34,995 bases of DNA from Wocania arenilitoris (GCF_021728535.1 NZ_JAKKDU010000022.1:1-34995), one strand, 5' to 3'. Counted from the first letter of the stretch, positions 25,557 through 34,170 are shown. Notes: generated from the letters alone by a model not told the origin. A program made the numbers and translations.

Positions 25557-26141
25557 ATGAAAACCAAACGCAGAAATAGCATTAGACGAAATCGATTTTC
25601 CTTGTTATTCCCGATTTTGACAATAATCGGAATTGGGATTGTTGCTGTGCTATATTCTGGATATGATAAAAGCTGGTTTCACAATTGGAATGGTGTTTCG
25701 AAATCCATAAAGGATTCAGTTTTAGTGGCAAAAGATATTGGTTACACCGGGGGAATTGGACCAAATGGTCGCTCAATGGAAAAATATCAAAAAAGAAGAC
25801 ATTGGATAATGAATAATGCGACCCTAAGCGAGTTAATGAATCTGACCAAATATCCAAACGGAACTGTAAAAGCAATAGGTTACGAAGGATTAATCAAGCA
25901 AAAAGATTTTAAAGAAAAAGCTGATTTAATTGTTAGGGCAATAGACGACAAGGAATATCATGTTTTTTATTCCGCAGGGTGCGAAGGTTTCGAATTTGAA
26001 ATTGGCGAATATTTAATGCGCTATGTTTTATTAAATGATACCGAACTTCCGCCTGTTAAACCAGGGGCAGAAATCGACTATGGACTTAGCCAATCGGATA
26101 AGGAAATCATAATTACCGCTTATTTAAATAGGAATAATTAA
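25557..26141 (+). CDS. Cassette E: membrane-anchored hypothetical protein
   Basis: I place the start at the ATG at 25557, only 12 bases after the cassette boundary; the longer open frame from 25479 would run through the upstream attC site. The resulting 194-residue protein starts with basic residues and one transmembrane helix (LLFPILTIIGIGIVAVLY). A soluble region follows, with DIGYTGGIGPNGRSMEKYQ, ATLSELMNLTKYPNGTVKAI and a C-terminal AYLNRNN. The pattern SELMNLTKYPNGTVKAIGYEGL looks like a HEAT-repeat-type helix pair in which residues near a PNG turn are conserved. I do not assign a function. Confidence 0.65.
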   Translation: MKTKRRNSIRRNRFSLLFPILTIIGIGIVAVLYSGYDKSWFHNWNGVSKSIKDSVLVAKDIGYTGGIGPNGRSMEKYQKRRHWIMNNATLSELMNLTKYPNGTVKAIGYEGLIKQKDFKEKADLIVRAIDDKEYHVFYSAGCEGFEFEIGEYLMRYVLLNDTELPPVKPGAEIDYGLSQSDKEIIITAYLNRNN

Positions 26142-26147
26142 AAATAC

Positions 26148-26283
26148 TGTTGCCAACAATGGCTAAAGTTCATTGCTTCTGATTTTCCTTCGGAAAATCC
26201 TCGCGCTGAATTATTGCCAGTTTTTATTTACTAACTTAGTGCCAAACCCACGCAACGAAACCATAGCCAAACACGTTACCTGC
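26148..26283 (+). other. attC-like site of cassette E
   Basis: R'' TGTTGCCAAC (26148-26157) is the exact reverse complement of the cassette start GTTGGCAACA. The next R' is GTTACCTGC (26275-26283). The outer stem is GGCTAAAGTTCATTGC with GCAACGAAACCATAGCC. The central hairpin is GATTTTCC-ttc-GGAAAATC. Confidence 0.85.
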
Positions 26284-26303
26284 AAGCTGAAAAGCCAACG
26301 CGC

Positions 26304-26356
26304 AGTCAAGCACATTTCATTTTTTTCGTGCCTCAAAAAATAAAAAGAGCTTGACT
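26304..26356. repeat. Inverted-repeat element at the head of cassette F
   Basis: AGTCAAGC (26304-26311) and GCTTGACT (26349-26356) form a perfect 8-bp outer stem around an AT-rich loop containing GCAC/GTGC and T-run/A-run pairs. Blocks TCAAGCACATT, AAAGAGCTT and CCAACGC recur in the same order at 32918-32972, beyond the last gene of the cassette. Confidence 0.6.
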
Positions 26357-26422
26357 TTTCCCAACGCAACCATTTTAGTAATCTGAAAACAATTTGTTTG
26401 AAAAAGACTTGTTGATTATTAA

Positions 26423-26441
26423 TTTGTCTATTTTTGACAAA
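26423..26441 (+). promoter_or_regulatory. Promoter and overlapping palindromic operator of the defence operon
   Basis: TATTTTTG (26429-26436) matches the Bacteroidota -7 box and lies 26 bases before the controller gene, with a TTG 17 bases upstream. It is embedded in the perfect inverted repeat TTTGTC-N7-GACAAA (26423-26428 and 26436-26441). A bound dimeric HTH protein would cover the promoter, the arrangement expected for an autoregulated controller of a restriction-modification operon. Binding is inferred. Confidence 0.6.
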
Positions 26442-26462
26442 CGTATTTAACACAAATAAGTA

Positions 26463-26759
26463 ATGAATAAATTCGGAGACTTAATTCGGTCTAAAAGAGA
26501 AGAACAAGAAATGCTACTCAGGCATTTATCTGCCCAGTTAGATATGGATACCGCAATGCTTAGTAAAATAGAAAGAGGAGAAAAAACCGTAAAACGTGAA
26601 CATATAGAGACATTAGCAAAGCTTTTCAAGCTCGACTGTAACTACCTGTTTTCTCTTTGGTTAGCAGACCAAGTATTTCAATTAGTAGAAAATGAAAAAC
26701 AAGCTTTGCAAGCCCTAAAAATTGCAGAGAAAGAATTAAAAATAAATAATGAAACTTAG
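26463..26759 (+). CDS. Cassette F: XRE-family HTH protein, probable controller of the defence operon
   Basis: The 98-residue protein has an XRE/Cro-type helix-turn-helix at residues 5-60 (LIRSKREEQEMLLRHLSAQL, then DTAMLSKIERGEKTVKREHI and LAKLFKLD). The C-terminal helix (QLVENEKQALQALKIAEKEL) could dimerise. Small XRE proteins at the head of restriction-modification operons often act as C proteins that delay restriction until the methyltransferase has acted. The gene overlaps the methyltransferase gene by 11 bases, and a palindrome overlaps the promoter upstream. Regulation by this protein is inference; the fold is clear. Confidence 0.88.
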   Translation: MNKFGDLIRSKREEQEMLLRHLSAQLDMDTAMLSKIERGEKTVKREHIETLAKLFKLDCNYLFSLWLADQVFQLVENEKQALQALKIAEKELKINNET

Positions 26760-28692
26760 TTCAATGTTAAAATATTCAAACGAAATAAAAGAACTCGTAA
26801 ATGTTGATTTAGTTTCTGAACCTGAACAATTACACCTTTTCGAGAAGAAGAATAAAAAAGATAACACTAATACTCATATTAATAGTAATGTATATAATCC
26901 AATCAAAGCTTTAGGTCATACAGCACCTTATAAAATACATAAATATTTTGCCCGAAGACCTTGGAATGTTTTTTCTGAAATAATTAAGTCCTTCAGTAAT
27001 GAAAATGAGATTATTTTAGACCCTTTTTGTGGTGGTGGTGTAACCCTTTACGAAGGGTTAAAATTAAACAGAAAAGTAGTTGGCTATGACTTAAACCCAT
27101 TGTCCATTTTTATTATTAATAATATGGTAAGTAAAGGTGATGATATAAAACTGCTATTTGAAAGTTTTAAGTCAATCATTGAAAAGATTGGTAGTTTATA
27201 TGATGACTATTATTTCTTTGAGATTGGAGGTGAGCGAATTTATATAGATTGGATAGAAACTACTTTTAAAGTAATATGTCCTCAATGCAACAAAGAAACC
27301 TTATTATCTAATGAACTCAGGAATAAACCAGGATTTTACAAATGTTTAAATAAGTCTTGTGATAATAATTTAAAAGAAGAGAAAGGTTTTGCTCAAAGAC
27401 ATTCAAAACGTATTGGACACAAGTATTTATATCTAGTAGGTTTTGATTCTAATAGACAGAAGATCGTTTATAAGCCATTAAAAAAAGATGAAAAAAGATT
27501 AAAAGAGCATATTACATATCTAGAATCTATAATCACTAATAACCAAATAGCCGTAACAAAAGATTTAATCCCTCAAAACTGGGATAGGCAAAAAGAAGAT
27601 ACTCTTGTAGAAAAAGGTATCTTAAACTTTCAAGATTTATTTACTGAAAGAAACCTATTAATAAACAACATCTTACTCTATTATATTAACGAAGAGAAAA
27701 ATAATCTTTCAGCAAATGATTATGAGTTATTAAGGATTGCTTTTAGTAACACAGTGAAAGAAACAAATATTATGTCGTTTACAAATGATGCTTGGCAAGG
27801 AGGTAAACCAACCACCTGGAGTAAACACGCTTATTGGATTCCTTCTCAATTTTGTGAAGTAAACATTTTATCCGCTTTTATTAAATCTTTAAAACGTGTA
27901 AAAAATTCGTTATCCTATAACAATACATTTGATTACAAGGTAAGTAAGACAAGTGATTTTAAAGATTTAAATGATAAGTCTAACTTTTTATTAAATAACA
28001 ATAGTATTGCATTAAGCGATTTACCTGAAAATAGTATTGATTCAATAATAACCGACCCACCTTATGGTAGTAACGTGCAATACTTAGAGTTGTCGCACTT
28101 CTGGTATGTTTGGAATAGAGATTTATATAACAACCATCCAGACTTTTCATTAGAAGCAATATCAAATAGAAAAAAAGGATTTGATGGAGCTAAATCAATG
28201 TACACATATGAAGACAATCTTTATAGTGTATTTAATAAATGCTTTCAGGTTTTAAAACCTGAAAAGCATATGATTTTAACCTTTAATAATAAAGATATAA
28301 GTGCTTGGTTAGCTCTTCTTTTTTCAATATTTCGTTCAGGGTTTACACTTGAAGAAAATGGAATTTATTTTCAAAGTGGTGTAGATAATTACAAACAAAC
28401 TGCTCATACAAGATTTGATGGTTCACCTTATGGGGATTTTATTTATGTCTTTAAAAAAAGTGACACAAAAAACTTAAAGACTTATGAAAGCGAAGAATCC
28501 TTTTCTAATGATTTAGACGCTTTATACCATAAATTCTCGAATATTGATGAAGTGAGTAAATATGATTGGTTAATGAGTTTCCTAAATAGTTCATTACCAA
28601 TAATAGAAGGGTTTTCAAAGTCATTTTTACAAACTAACAAGCATAATTTATTTTCAAAATTTAATAAAGCGTATTTAAAAAAAGTATATTAA
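26749..28692 (+). CDS. Cassette F: DPPY-type DNA methyltransferase with zinc ribbon
   Basis: The 647-residue protein has a motif X-like segment (TAPYKIHKYFARRPWNVF, about 58-75), the SAM-binding motif DPFCGGG (91-97), VVGYDLNP (110-117) and the catalytic motif DPPYG (436-440), giving the order X-I-target region-IV. The long region between I and IV contains C177, C180, C199 and C204 in C-x2-C-x18-C-x4-C spacing, a probable zinc ribbon. DPPY favours adenine N6 methylation, though cytosine N4 cannot be excluded. The start at 26749 overlaps the controller gene by 11 bases; Met at 26764 is an alternative just after its stop. It is followed after 2 bases by the second methyltransferase gene. Confidence 0.9.
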   Translation: MKLSSMLKYSNEIKELVNVDLVSEPEQLHLFEKKNKKDNTNTHINSNVYNPIKALGHTAPYKIHKYFARRPWNVFSEIIKSFSNENEIILDPFCGGGVTLYEGLKLNRKVVGYDLNPLSIFIINNMVSKGDDIKLLFESFKSIIEKIGSLYDDYYFFEIGGERIYIDWIETTFKVICPQCNKETLLSNELRNKPGFYKCLNKSCDNNLKEEKGFAQRHSKRIGHKYLYLVGFDSNRQKIVYKPLKKDEKRLKEHITYLESIITNNQIAVTKDLIPQNWDRQKEDTLVEKGILNFQDLFTERNLLINNILLYYINEEKNNLSANDYELLRIAFSNTVKETNIMSFTNDAWQGGKPTTWSKHAYWIPSQFCEVNILSAFIKSLKRVKNSLSYNNTFDYKVSKTSDFKDLNDKSNFLLNNNSIALSDLPENSIDSIITDPPYGSNVQYLELSHFWYVWNRDLYNNHPDFSLEAISNRKKGFDGAKSMYTYEDNLYSVFNKCFQVLKPEKHMILTFNNKDISAWLALLFSIFRSGFTLEENGIYFQSGVDNYKQTAHTRFDGSPYGDFIYVFKKSDTKNLKTYESEESFSNDLDALYHKFSNIDEVSKYDWLMSFLNSSLPIIEGFSKSFLQTNKHNLFSKFNKAYLKKVY

Positions 28693-28694
28693 TA

Positions 28695-30026
28695 ATGAGT
28701 AGAATAAGTGTAGATAAGATAGTATTAGACAATGATAATCATACAGGTTTACTGGAGGATTATAAAGAAATTATTACTCGATTAATAGATAAATATGATT
28801 TTGTAACTAAAGATGAATATAAGAATTTAGTCAATTTTAGTACAAACAAAGAAATTCCGATACACAGTTGGTACGATTATAAACAAGGTTATGCTCGTAA
28901 TTTAGTTGCTTCTATTTTAGAAGATGTAAAGCCAGATAAAAATTTATACGTTTTAGACCCTTTTTGTGGTGTTGGAACTACAAACCTGGTTGCTAAAGAA
29001 TTAGGTTATAATTCAATTGGAACGGATATAAACCCTATGGCCTATTTTGCGTCTAAAGTAAAACTGGATAATTACTCAATCAATGAAACAGATGAAATTA
29101 GAAGTATATTAAATAATTTTGATAAATCTAAAAAATGGAAATTTAATGAGAAACCTAAAGTAGTTGAATCATCATTTATTGAAGAAAAACTAGAAAGTCT
29201 ACAAAGGATAAAAGGTTTTATTGATTCTCTTAGTAATATTAAAGCTCAGAATATATTAATGCTTGCTTACTTATCAATTATTGAAGATGCATCAATCAGA
29301 GTTAAAGATGGCAATGGGCTTAAGCTTAAAAAAAACAAAAAGCAAATTGAAAATATTTACGATTACTTTTTATCAAAATGCAATCAAATGCTTCACGACA
29401 TTGCCACAACTACTTATTCTAATGAAACCAATCATTTAGTTTACAATAGTTCAATTTTAATAGACAAAACTCTTGAGTCGTTAACTGATAAAAAAGTTGG
29501 GATTTCAATATTTTCTCCACCTTATGCTAATTGTTTTGATTATTGTGAAGTATATAAATTAGAATTCTGGTTAGGTGGTTTCGTAGATAGCTATAAAGGT
29601 TTTGCTAAGTATAGATCTATAGCTATGAGATCTCACGTTAATTCTAAATTTAATCATACTATTCAAAACAATATACCTGACGTTGATAGTATTGCCAATT
29701 TAATTTCAACTTATAATATTTGGAATAAAAACATCCCAGATATGCTAAGAGGCTATTTTGATGATATGTTTGAAATACTTCAACGGCAAGCAACGCTTTT
29801 AGTTAAAGGTGGCAAGTGTTTTATAGTAGTTGCTAATTCAGGGTATAAAGGTATTATGGTTCCAACAGACCTTTTAATCTGCGATATAGCTGAAAAAACA
29901 GGTTATAAGGTAAATAATATATTTTATGCTCGTAAAATCAGAGCTTCCGGACAACAAACTACCGATCTACATTTAAATTACGATAAATTAATGCGTGAAT
30001 CTATAATAGAATTAGAATTGTTATGA
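28695..30026 (+). CDS. Cassette F: SPPY-type DNA methyltransferase
   Basis: The 443-residue protein has DPFCGVG (residues 88-94), SIGTDINPMAYFASKVK (107-123) and the catalytic motif FSPPYANCFDY (273-283). SPPY is typical of cytosine N4 methyltransferases but is also found in some adenine enzymes. The N-terminal HSWYDYKQGYARNLV is a motif X-like segment. It is unlike the preceding methyltransferase outside the motifs and is shorter, without the zinc ribbon. Two enzymes could methylate the two strands of an asymmetric site, or modify different bases. Its stop overlaps the next start by 4 bases (ATGA), a translational coupling signature. Confidence 0.9.
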   Translation: MSRISVDKIVLDNDNHTGLLEDYKEIITRLIDKYDFVTKDEYKNLVNFSTNKEIPIHSWYDYKQGYARNLVASILEDVKPDKNLYVLDPFCGVGTTNLVAKELGYNSIGTDINPMAYFASKVKLDNYSINETDEIRSILNNFDKSKKWKFNEKPKVVESSFIEEKLESLQRIKGFIDSLSNIKAQNILMLAYLSIIEDASIRVKDGNGLKLKKNKKQIENIYDYFLSKCNQMLHDIATTTYSNETNHLVYNSSILIDKTLESLTDKKVGISIFSPPYANCFDYCEVYKLEFWLGGFVDSYKGFAKYRSIAMRSHVNSKFNHTIQNNIPDVDSIANLISTYNIWNKNIPDMLRGYFDDMFEILQRQATLLVKGGKCFIVVANSGYKGIMVPTDLLICDIAEKTGYKVNNIFYARKIRASGQQTTDLHLNYDKLMRESIIELELL

Positions 30027-32899
30027 TATACAGCGAATTACTTAAGAAGAAACATAAAGATTGGAGTAGTCTTGAACAAGAAATAGAGCAATTAACTACC
30101 ACTTACGAAAAAGGTGAGGTTTTTGAACAATTCATATATGCCTATTTACTTTTAAATTCACAATTTTATCAAATTTCAGAGGTATACCGTTCAACAGAAA
30201 TTCCTAAAAAATATCTTGAAAAATATAAATTAGAAAAAAAAGATAGTGGAGTTGATGGTTTAATAATTTTAGAGAATGGTAAAGGTGCAGGTTATCAAGT
30301 AAAATTCAGATCAAATCGAAAAAAACCAAGCTATGATGAATTAGCTAAATTTTGGGTAGAAGCTCAACATACAGATATTAACTATACAATTGCAAATTGT
30401 TATTCTGTAACTAACCTATCGAAAAAGCAAGAAAAACATTTACAGATATTAGTTGATGACTTTGATGTTTTAGATGAAGAGTTTTTTAAATCTCTTTTTA
30501 CATTAACGAACAATCGGAAAATAATTAAAAGAGCAAAGTATGAACCATATGATTTTCAAAAAGAAATAATCAAGGACACTGTTAATGGTTTTAAAAGCTC
30601 TAATAGAGGTAAAGTTATAGCTGCTTGTGGTACTGGTAAAACTTTAACATCACTATGGATAACAGAAAAAATCAATGCAAAAACTGTGCTTTTTTTAGCA
30701 CCAAGTTTAGCTCTAATAAAACAAACATTAGAGGCTTGGGCAAATCAAAGTAATAGACCTTTTTCATATTTAGCTGTTTGTAGTGATAAGTCAGTTTCTT
30801 TAAATGAAGAGGATAATGGAGATATAGCCATTTCTGAATTAAATATACCTGTAACTACTAACATTACCGAAATATCGGATTTTTTAATTTCAAAAAATGT
30901 TGACACCAAATATATTTTTTCGACATATCAATCTTTACCTGTAATTGCAGAAGCCTTTTTGGGTATTGATGATTTAGAATTCGATTTAACAATCTTTGAT
31001 GAAGCTCATAGAACAGCAGGTGCTAAAGAATCAAGTCTTTTCTCTTTAGCGTTAGATGATAATAATATACCTAGTTCTAAAAGGTTATTTATGACCGCAA
31101 CACAACGAATGTTGAGGCCAAAACTTAAGAAAATAGCAGCAGATCAAGATAGATTAGTTTTTTCAATGGATGATGAAGCAATTTATGGAAAACTATTTCA
31201 CAGCTACAATTTTGGTAATGCAATTAATGATAAAATTATATCAGACTATGAAATAATTGTTGCTGGTATCCAAGAATCCGAATTAAAAAATTGGATTGCA
31301 AATAATAAAGAATTGGAAGTATTAAATGAAGCCGATAATACAACCTTTACAACTGCACAAACATTATTTACTCAAATAATATTAGCGAAAGCTATAGAAT
31401 CATATCCTATAAACAAGGTTATTTCATTTCATTCATCAGTCAACAATGCAAAAGTTTTTTCAGGCACTATAGGTAATGGTAACAATTTAGATACTTTAAT
31501 CACCAAAGTAAATAAATCAATTGGATCTGCTGATTTATTTATAGATCACATAAATGGTAGTATGTCCGCAGGTAATCGTCAAGAAAAATTAGACGAATTT
31601 AAAAACTCAAAATATGGGCTTATTTCTAATGCAAGATGTTTAACGGAAGGTATTGATGTGCCAATTATCGATTCAATTTATTTTGTTGATAATAAAAATT
31701 CAATAATAGATATTGTTCAAGCTTGTGGTAGAGCTTTAAGAAAGCCACTTAGCATTCCTGATAAAACAGCATTTTTTATTATTCCTGTATTGATTCCAGA
31801 CGACTCAACTTCTTCCGATATTGTAAATATGGAATCTTTTGAAATGGTTTATTCTGTTCTACAGGCCTTAAGAGACCAAGACGACAGATTAGATGAATGG
31901 ATTAACGAAATAAATCAAGGAGCGGTTAAAGGTAAATTTACTAAATATAAAAAAGGAAGTAAAAACCCTATAAAATTCTTCCTACCAAATAGCATAAACA
32001 TAGATGATTTTGCAGATAAACTTTACTTAAAGATTGCAACTGTAAATGCAAACCCAACTAATGTGCTTTATGAGCCTACTGTAAAATACGGTAAGAACGA
32101 ACGAAAGAGTGGCTATAAACGTATTTTTAAAACACTTGGAGACTATTCAGTTGACTCTTATTTCAGTAGTTTAGTTCAACCAACAATTGATAAGTACAAG
32201 CCATCTAAAACAACAATTACAAATAAAGAAGCTAAAATTAATAACAACAATGTATCACATACTTTAAGGTTAGGTTTGATTGTCAAGGACAAAAAAAATT
32301 ATAATATTACTCCTTTAGGTAAAAAATATTTAGATGGTAAAATAGATAACACTACACTTTTTAAGCGACAAATGTTGCGTTATTCGACTTATTTAGAAGA
32401 TTCAAATGAATCAAGATTATTATTCCCATATAGAGCTTGTCTAAAAATTATTGAACGAACAAAATCCTTGAATTTTTTCGAGTTTGCCTTTGGTGTAAAT
32501 ACACTTTATGACTCATCGAATGAATCTGTACAAGAAGCAATTAATTCAATTTTCATTTTAAGAGAAAAATACCCAAATCTTTTATTAGTGAATGAAGCAA
32601 ATCGTGATACCATATTAAATGAGTTAAATGAACTTTTCGGCTCACAATACTCATTAACTGATATTTGGACTAAACGAACAACTTTATACAATCAGTATGG
32701 TTATTTCAGAAATCATTTATCTGTTTTTTCTGATTTTATTGAAATTGAAAAACAAGTAATTTGTTTAATCCCAGAAAGAATAAATAAGTTAAATCAATTG
32801 TTAGCACTTGATAACAGACTTGAATATGAAAAAGATCATAAAGCTATTTTGAAAAAGTATGTTTCTCCATTTCTGAATTTTGTAATATTTACTTTATGA
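30023..32899 (+). CDS. Cassette F: nuclease-helicase, restriction subunit-like
   Basis: The 958-residue protein starts with an Mrr/RecB-like nuclease domain: GVDG with D78 and YQVK with Q92 and K94, the D-QxK form of the PD-(D/E)xK motif. The SF2 helicase core follows with Walker A AACGTGKT (200-207), DEAH (326-329), MTAT (357-360), CLTEGIDVP (539-547) and motif VI QACGRALRK (566-574). The C-terminal 350 residues carry no motif I recognise and may recognise DNA or contact the methyltransferases. The layout resembles the nuclease-helicase half of single-chain Type ISP enzymes, here separate from its methyltransferases. It could translocate on unmethylated DNA and cleave it. Confidence 0.88.
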   Translation: MIYSELLKKKHKDWSSLEQEIEQLTTTYEKGEVFEQFIYAYLLLNSQFYQISEVYRSTEIPKKYLEKYKLEKKDSGVDGLIILENGKGAGYQVKFRSNRKKPSYDELAKFWVEAQHTDINYTIANCYSVTNLSKKQEKHLQILVDDFDVLDEEFFKSLFTLTNNRKIIKRAKYEPYDFQKEIIKDTVNGFKSSNRGKVIAACGTGKTLTSLWITEKINAKTVLFLAPSLALIKQTLEAWANQSNRPFSYLAVCSDKSVSLNEEDNGDIAISELNIPVTTNITEISDFLISKNVDTKYIFSTYQSLPVIAEAFLGIDDLEFDLTIFDEAHRTAGAKESSLFSLALDDNNIPSSKRLFMTATQRMLRPKLKKIAADQDRLVFSMDDEAIYGKLFHSYNFGNAINDKIISDYEIIVAGIQESELKNWIANNKELEVLNEADNTTFTTAQTLFTQIILAKAIESYPINKVISFHSSVNNAKVFSGTIGNGNNLDTLITKVNKSIGSADLFIDHINGSMSAGNRQEKLDEFKNSKYGLISNARCLTEGIDVPIIDSIYFVDNKNSIIDIVQACGRALRKPLSIPDKTAFFIIPVLIPDDSTSSDIVNMESFEMVYSVLQALRDQDDRLDEWINEINQGAVKGKFTKYKKGSKNPIKFFLPNSINIDDFADKLYLKIATVNANPTNVLYEPTVKYGKNERKSGYKRIFKTLGDYSVDSYFSSLVQPTIDKYKPSKTTITNKEAKINNNNVSHTLRLGLIVKDKKNYNITPLGKKYLDGKIDNTTLFKRQMLRYSTYLEDSNESRLLFPYRACLKIIERTKSLNFFEFAFGVNTLYDSSNESVQEAINSIFILREKYPNLLLVNEANRDTILNELNELFGSQYSLTDIWTKRTTLYNQYGYFRNHLSVFSDFIEIEKQVICLIPERINKLNQLLALDNRLEYEKDHKAILKKYVSPFLNFVIFTL

Positions 32900-32917
32900 T
32901 ATATTTCTCCACAATGT

Positions 32918-32972
32918 TCAAGCACATTGCAATCCTCGTTCCTGCGGTTGCAAAGAGCTTTCACGCCAACGC
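32918..32972. repeat. Repeat element at the tail of cassette F, related to 26304-26367
   Basis: TCAAGCACATT (32918-32928), AAAGAGCTT (32952-32960) and CCAACGC (32966-32972) repeat, in order and with similar spacing, the blocks at 26306-26367. A stem TTGCAA(t)CC with GGTTGCAA occupies the middle. It lies between the nuclease-helicase stop and the attC site of the cassette. Confidence 0.55.
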
Positions 32973-32998
32973 TAGCAAGTTTGCGGAAATAAAAGCCA

Positions 32999-33195
32999 GC
33001 AGGTAACAATGTATATAAAAAATAGGGTGGTTATTGCTAAAATAAAGGCTTGTGCTTTTTTGCAAAGTTCGCCATATTTTTAATTTGTATTTTAGTAAAA
33101 AGTTAAAAATAAAATGAAAAATATGGCTCAGTATAAATCCGAAAATAAGTGCTTATCACCTGCCCTACTTTTCATATACTAGACCGTTGCCACAC
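32999..33195 (+). other. attC-like site of cassette F
   Basis: R'' GCAGGTAAC (32999-33007) is the exact reverse complement of GTTACCTGC at 26275-26283, which shows that the entire 6.9 kb is one cassette. The next R' is GTTGCCACAC (33186-33195). The outer stem is GTATATAAAAAATAGGG with CCCTACTTTTCATATAC. The centre has an 11-bp stem, GCCATATTTTT with AAAAATATGGC. At 197 bp it is the longest site of the array. Confidence 0.85.
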
Positions 33196-33221
33196 ATTTG
33201 AGAAAAACCGAATTCCATAGA

Positions 33222-34010
33222 ATGAACAGACTAATTTTTATAATATTTATTTCTATTCCTTTTTGGAGTTTTGGGCAAATTGAAAATAAATGGCAACCTG
33301 ATAGTATTTATTCAAATCGACAAGTAAAAAAAATATTTGTCTACTTAAATTCACCAAAAGACTTATCTGAAATTGTAGAATTTGACCGAAATGGAAAAAG
33401 AATACGCTCGACTGAATATAGCGCTTCTTACAATCGTAAAACACGAAATCGCAAATCAACTGACAAAATCAATAGTTATGAATACGACTCTCAAAATCGA
33501 TTGATTAAAGTAATAGATTCCATAGGGAAAGATTCAATAACATTTAAATATGGAGCAAATAATAAACTGATTTCATCAAGAAAAAAATTGGGAAGTTTTG
33601 TCTATGAAACTAATTACTATTACAAACCATTTAAATCAACAACAACGCAGAAAAAAGATTCAATAGTAGTTTACGAAAAGACAAAAGAATATGAAAAAGA
33701 CTTTTATGTTAGCAGATTTTTCGGTTATTATTTAGAACCAAAACTAAAAAAAGTAAAAACGACGGAAAACGGAATAACAAATACTTTAGCATATTCTGAC
33801 CAAACCGATTTACAAAGGTTTGAGGATAATAAAACAATTAACAACAGTTTTAACGAAAAAGGTCAACTTATAAAATCAGATATTAAGTCAATATTTATGA
33901 ATGACCGAATTAATGAATATGAACTGAATTATAAATATTACGAAAACGGACTTTTAAAAAGCGTTCGTGGATATGTACCAAGATATTTCAAATATGAATT
34001 TTGGGAATAA
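33222..34010 (+). CDS. Cassette G: exported protein with YD/RHS-like repeats
   Basis: I prefer the ATG at 33222 over a TTG at 33198, since it gives a clean signal peptide (MNRLIFIIFISIPFWSFGQ) and 262 residues. The mature protein has several short strand-turn repeats of the type YEYDSQNRLIKVIDS, TFKYGANNKLISSRK, NSFNEKGQLIKSDIK and YKYYENGLLKSVRGY, similar to the repeats seen in RHS-like and small exported Bacteroidota proteins. It has no toxin domain or other recognised function. Confidence 0.7.
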   Translation: MNRLIFIIFISIPFWSFGQIENKWQPDSIYSNRQVKKIFVYLNSPKDLSEIVEFDRNGKRIRSTEYSASYNRKTRNRKSTDKINSYEYDSQNRLIKVIDSIGKDSITFKYGANNKLISSRKKLGSFVYETNYYYKPFKSTTTQKKDSIVVYEKTKEYEKDFYVSRFFGYYLEPKLKKVKTTENGITNTLAYSDQTDLQRFEDNKTINNSFNEKGQLIKSDIKSIFMNDRINEYELNYKYYENGLLKSVRGYVPRYFKYEFWE

Positions 34011-34016
34011 AAAAAC

Positions 34017-34153
34017 GTGTGGCAACACCGTGTATAATTAATGGCTGGTTCTCGCCTACTTACGAAAATCCTCGCGGATTTTCTATTCGGTTTTTATTTG
34101 CTAAATTAGGTGCTTAAACACGCCACTAATCATACACAAACACGTTGCCACCA
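34017..34153 (+). other. attC-like site of cassette G
   Basis: R'' GTGTGGCAAC (34017-34026) is the exact reverse complement of the cassette start GTTGCCACAC. The next R' is GTTGCCACCA (34144-34153). The outer stem is GTGTATAATTAATGGC with GCCACTAATCATACAC. The central hairpin is GAAAATCC-tcgc-GGATTTTC. Confidence 0.87.
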
Positions 34154-34170
34154 ATACGAAAAACACGATA

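Noticed and set aside
26463-32899. Defence operon as BREX or DISARM
   Set aside because: No PglZ phosphatase, BrxC/PglY-like ATPase, DUF1998 or PLD nuclease gene is present; only methyltransferases, a nuclease-helicase and a regulator.
26275-33007. Possibility that the matching cores around cassette F are chance
   Set aside because: Nine exact bases, in the right position next to a palindromic attC-like site on both sides, and the same rule holding for the other seven cassettes, make coincidence unlikely.
33198-33221. TTG start for the cassette G gene
   Set aside because: The ATG at 33222 gives a normal signal peptide directly at the N-terminus; the TTG adds eight polar residues in front of it.
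22679-34153. Regularly spaced similar repeats suggested a CRISPR array
   Set aside because: Repeats are 130-200 bp palindromic sites separated by whole genes, with core sequences that differ by cassette; there are no short identical repeats with short spacers.
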